From NCBI GenBank assembly GCA_026874595.1, contig CM049314.1, positions 15,246,729 through 15,310,728 of the forward strand: 64,000 bases of DNA. Reading direction: 5' to 3'. The position numbers and the translations under genes were made by a program. Below, one piece after another: positions 60,677-64,000 of the stretch. This DNA is from Sipunculus nudus. Its lineage: Eukaryota; Annelida; Sipuncula; Golfingiida; Sipunculidae. Within the stretch, counting starts at the first letter, position 1. Each line of letters begins with the position of its first letter. The notes beneath the pieces are model-generated. The model did not search any database. It had not been told where the DNA came from and saw only the letters and a program-made list of their open reading frames with translations.

Positions 60677-62488
60677 TACATACTATTTAACAGTACATGG
60701 AATGAGCATTTGTAACAGTAAGGTATACAGGTAGGCCAATGTTTCCTGGTATGAGAGAGACATGCAGTTTACTGTGTTAGAGCTGAAAAACATTCCATAT
60801 ATAAAACATGTGTGTGTAAATATGAATATGTGTGTGTGTTTGCGCGTGTGGGTGCCTGTGTGTGTTACCCGCTAATCTCTCTTGGACGGCCTCTCTATTG
60901 GCGCCAGGTTCAAATCATCTTGCATGACGTCATATCCCTCTTCCGAGCGCTGCGTGTAATAACAATTTAAACGATGCGCTGCTGCTCAGGATCATAGAAA
61001 CACCTTTAATATACTACCTGAATTAACTTATTAATATAACATGATATTTTGCATATCAAATGAATCAGTTTCATGCTGCTATAACAATTGTAATATGGGC
61101 TTGACAAATATTACATCGCCTAAGTGTTGTCTCGCAAAATAACCTTTTTAAAAGCTAAAGTCATATTTTTTTTAACAGAGGCGTTTTTCGCTCTGTCCCT
61201 AAATATATATTTTAATTCGTTACAGTAGTGCAGGATTTTAGGATTGCTTTGATGCTACTTATTCTTAATTACAACAAAAATACACCTCTGTATGATCCAT
61301 GGATATATGTAAGATTAAAGCGACACTCCTGATACTGGCGGTCTGGACGTCAAGCGACTGTTACCTGTGACTCAGATCAAAGGCCAAGGCTTTGAAACCC
61401 ACCGCAAATACAGGAAGAAAAAGAAAGAAGATTGTCATCGATATAGGTTGGTCTTCGCCAGTATACAAAAAAAAATAATCTCTTCAGGGGAGCCGATGAG
61501 TCGCTTAATGAGGTAAAACAAATTAAGTCCTGTTCCTTTAAATTCGAATTCCTGTCAGTAGAAGTTTTGACTTGAATATTATAACTTGTCATTATATCCT
61601 TATTTCAAGCTTACCTTCGTTTGTCCCGGAAGCTGTACGGTCAATGCGTCAAGATCGCCGTCTATAGTGCGCTATTTTATTATCAGCTTACGAAATAGAG
61701 CTCCCGCCTTTCAGGCACGTCTCCGCAAAAGATGGAATTCTCCCTCGGGTCAGACTGACTAGACCAGCTCGTTATCCAAGCACGCTAAATCGATTATTAT
61801 ATAGTTTCACCCAGCATTGATATTATAAATATGAGCCATTTCATGGTTTTCCGCTGAGGTGCGAATATTTGCAATTGGAACATGTATAATACAGAGACAA
61901 AATGATAACAACAATACCCAGAAACCTTTAGGATATAGAAAAGCAATCTACGTTTGGTATAATACTAATACTTATACGCATAACGGTTGTTTAAGGAACC
62001 CAGAGTGCTCGACCTGTGGCTAATTGAGCGGTCGGGGCTCCATGATATTAAGCTATGCGAACTCTTTATTTTCTTGGATTGAAAAACGGCTTATTTACAA
62101 TACCATGGGCGATCTGCAATCAATCAGAGTAATGGGAATTTCTTGTTTCGTGCACAATCAGGGTTGATATCCGTAAACCGATATGTTACAGAATAGTTAG
62201 AGAAAGGCCACGCAAAGAATACGATGGACTCAATAGTGTTTTCATCATATTCAAAATTTCAAGATTAAAAGCAAATGATTTAATTTTAAGATATTGTATT
62301 GCTCATATTTGACATTTATGGTCATTTTTTTAAATATCCTTGGCTAGCTATACCTATTAATTTCCGAAGAAGAATGTGTGTGTGTGATGGTGTGTGTGTG
62401 TGGCCGGAGTAGGCACGCAGATTACTATCATGTGCTGGCCGTTTTCGAAATCATCCATGATATAAGATGGAACAATCGATGAGTCAAA
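60677..62488. other. intergenic sequence, no gene seen
   Basis: Contains GT-rich simple sequence near 60810-60866. No coding exon or recognised repeat. Confidence 0.5.
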
Positions 62489-62692
62489 TTTCAGGAAAAA
62501 TTATGCCCCCCCTCCCCTTTATTCATCCACTGCAATTTTTTTAAAGGTTTCTGACAAAATGTCGTGTCCTGGACACCTCCCCCCCCCCCCCTTTTCCGGG
62601 CCTTCGGACCTTTTTTTTCATGGTTCCTATTAGTCCTCCTGTGGACACCTTCCCCCTGCCCCCTTTTTCCTAAATCCTGCATCCGCCCCTGG
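62489..62692. repeat. poly-C/G palindromic MITE, copy 4
   Basis: Three C-rich tracts with the words TTTTTTTAAAGGTTTCTGAC and TCCTAAATCCTGCATCCGCC, in the same order as copies 1 and 2. Confidence 0.55.
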
Positions 62693-63357
62693 TTTTGATC
62701 GTGCGCAGCAGGGAAGCGGTTATCCCCAAGTTACCGGCAGTTTTCCTATATGACTCATGCATGTGTAACTGGATGGTCCTCTGTGTTCTGGCTGTCCTTG
62801 GATTGCCACCCCCATGCAGCTTACCGATTAACTGTAAAAAGTTTTTTCAAAAAGTTGATTACCCTATTCGCAGAATGTAGATTTCACCCAGACCCTGTCC
62901 ATGGAAGTTCTCCTGCGATGCAGGCCCATCTCCATCCCTTTTCCATGCAGTAACGTACACTTGATCAAATCCTTATCGGCTGAGCTATAAAACATTCTGA
63001 TCAAAGCAAGGTATCGAACACAACTGGACAAAATATTATTTTGATTTTGACATGGAAAGGATTTACCTAATCACCCCCGAAACAAAAGAGATTAAAGGCC
63101 ATCACAAATGTACCCAATGTCCTGTATCCAGATGACACTACACACCGACCGCCAGGGACATCATCCATTACCCAGCACTGGCTTTAAAAAATTTCACTAA
63201 GCAGATTTATTCTTACCTTAAATCCAAAAGTTCAAATCTTAGTCCATTTACATGTTCAAATTATACACATCTTACTTCACACCGACTACCAACCACTTAC
63301 ATGCAGTATTTATAAAATTATTAATCCCTAAAGTTTGGACCGTTTTTCTGAAACACC

Positions 63358-63359
<2 letters not shown>
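62693..63359. other. intergenic sequence, no gene seen
   Basis: Short open frames without family resemblance. Confidence 0.4.

Positions 63360-63425
<66 letters not shown>
63360..63425. repeat. (AT)n microsatellite
   Basis: About 66 bp of uninterrupted TA repeat. Confidence 0.9.
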
Positions 63426-63430
<5 letters not shown>

Positions 63431-63650
63431 AGTTTGCTAATAAACAACTGCAGCGTAACAAAATAGTTTTTCTTTACCAGGTAAACCTTAAAAGGAATCG
63501 GAAATATTAGTTTATGATATCATATGAAAATATAATTCACAATTTATTACTTTTTCAAAAAATTTAATTTTAGCCCTGTACGCTTATTATTCTGTACTGG
63601 TATGGGTTAAAACGGACAAATTCAAAATCATTATTTTAAGTTCCTATAAG

Positions 63651-63652
<2 letters not shown>

Positions 63653-63734
<82 letters not shown>
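63653..63734. repeat. (AT)n microsatellite
   Basis: About 80 bp of TA repeat with one TTTATA interruption. Confidence 0.9.
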
Positions 63735-63737
<3 letters not shown>

Positions 63738-64000
63738 CTGTCTGTTCTAGTCATTAGGTATACCAGTCTTCCTTTAAACGCTACAATAGCTGGACCGCCC
63801 AAGATAAAAACAATTTTTTGGGATAACTGGTCGATTTGCCATTTGCAACCATTATGTCCAGATTAAAATGACATTTTATTACATTTTATGTCCTTAATGC
63901 TGTTAGTAGTGTTATATATATATAGGGAAGGGGAGACGGATCAGGCAGTCTGGAAAACAAAGTGGGATGTGCAACCATAGAGGGCGATAATAAGGTTATC

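Overview
The window is metazoan nuclear DNA: AT-rich, with intron-rich genes, GT-AG splice sites, long (AT)n and poly-G/C tracts and very many transposon remnants. A lophotrochozoan, most likely a bivalve or other mollusc, is my inference from the repeat style (dispersed repeats with CCGTCCGTC words, L2/CR1-like LINE, tRNA-derived SINE), the peroxisomal luciferase-like acyl-CoA ligases and the DUF229 gene. I could not run a search to confirm the species.

Left part (1-38430, all + strand): three tandem paralogues of the ANL superfamily (adenylate-forming 4-coumarate-CoA ligase / firefly-luciferase-like acyl-CoA synthetases), here called A, B and C. C (27809-38430) is complete: ten exons, 535 residues, all adenylation motifs, C-terminal AKL. 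A (563-5507) enters the window from the left and shows exons 5-10, ending in a perfect SKL peroxisomal signal. B (11377-17985) shows only exons 6-10, ending in AKI, with no exons 1-5 between it and A. Exon lengths and intron phases are conserved among all three. Gene B carries two facing minisatellite arrays built from its own exon 8: six inverted 86-bp units upstream (about 10641-11182) and eight direct units downstream (about 12805-13470). This is the most unusual structure in the window.

Transposons lie between and inside these genes. They include an LTR in the last intron of A, a PIF/Harbinger transposase relic, a Mutator-like transposase fragment, pogo/Tigger-like MITEs, a decayed CR1/L2-like LINE (18346-21547, minus), a 2.7-kb terminal-inverted-repeat element with nested insertions (23913-26604), and a CpG-rich element with TTAAA duplications in intron 7 of C.

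Right part (38431-64000): a degenerate minisatellite region, then a complete three-exon gene (45868-49768, 831 residues) for a type II membrane protein of the DUF229 family (alkaline phosphatase/sulfatase-like fold), using a GC-AG first intron. The remaining 14 kb has no protein gene that I recognise. It holds a tRNA-Glu(CTC) gene on the minus strand, a full-length tRNA-derived SINE with target-site duplication, and several MITEs and microsatellites.
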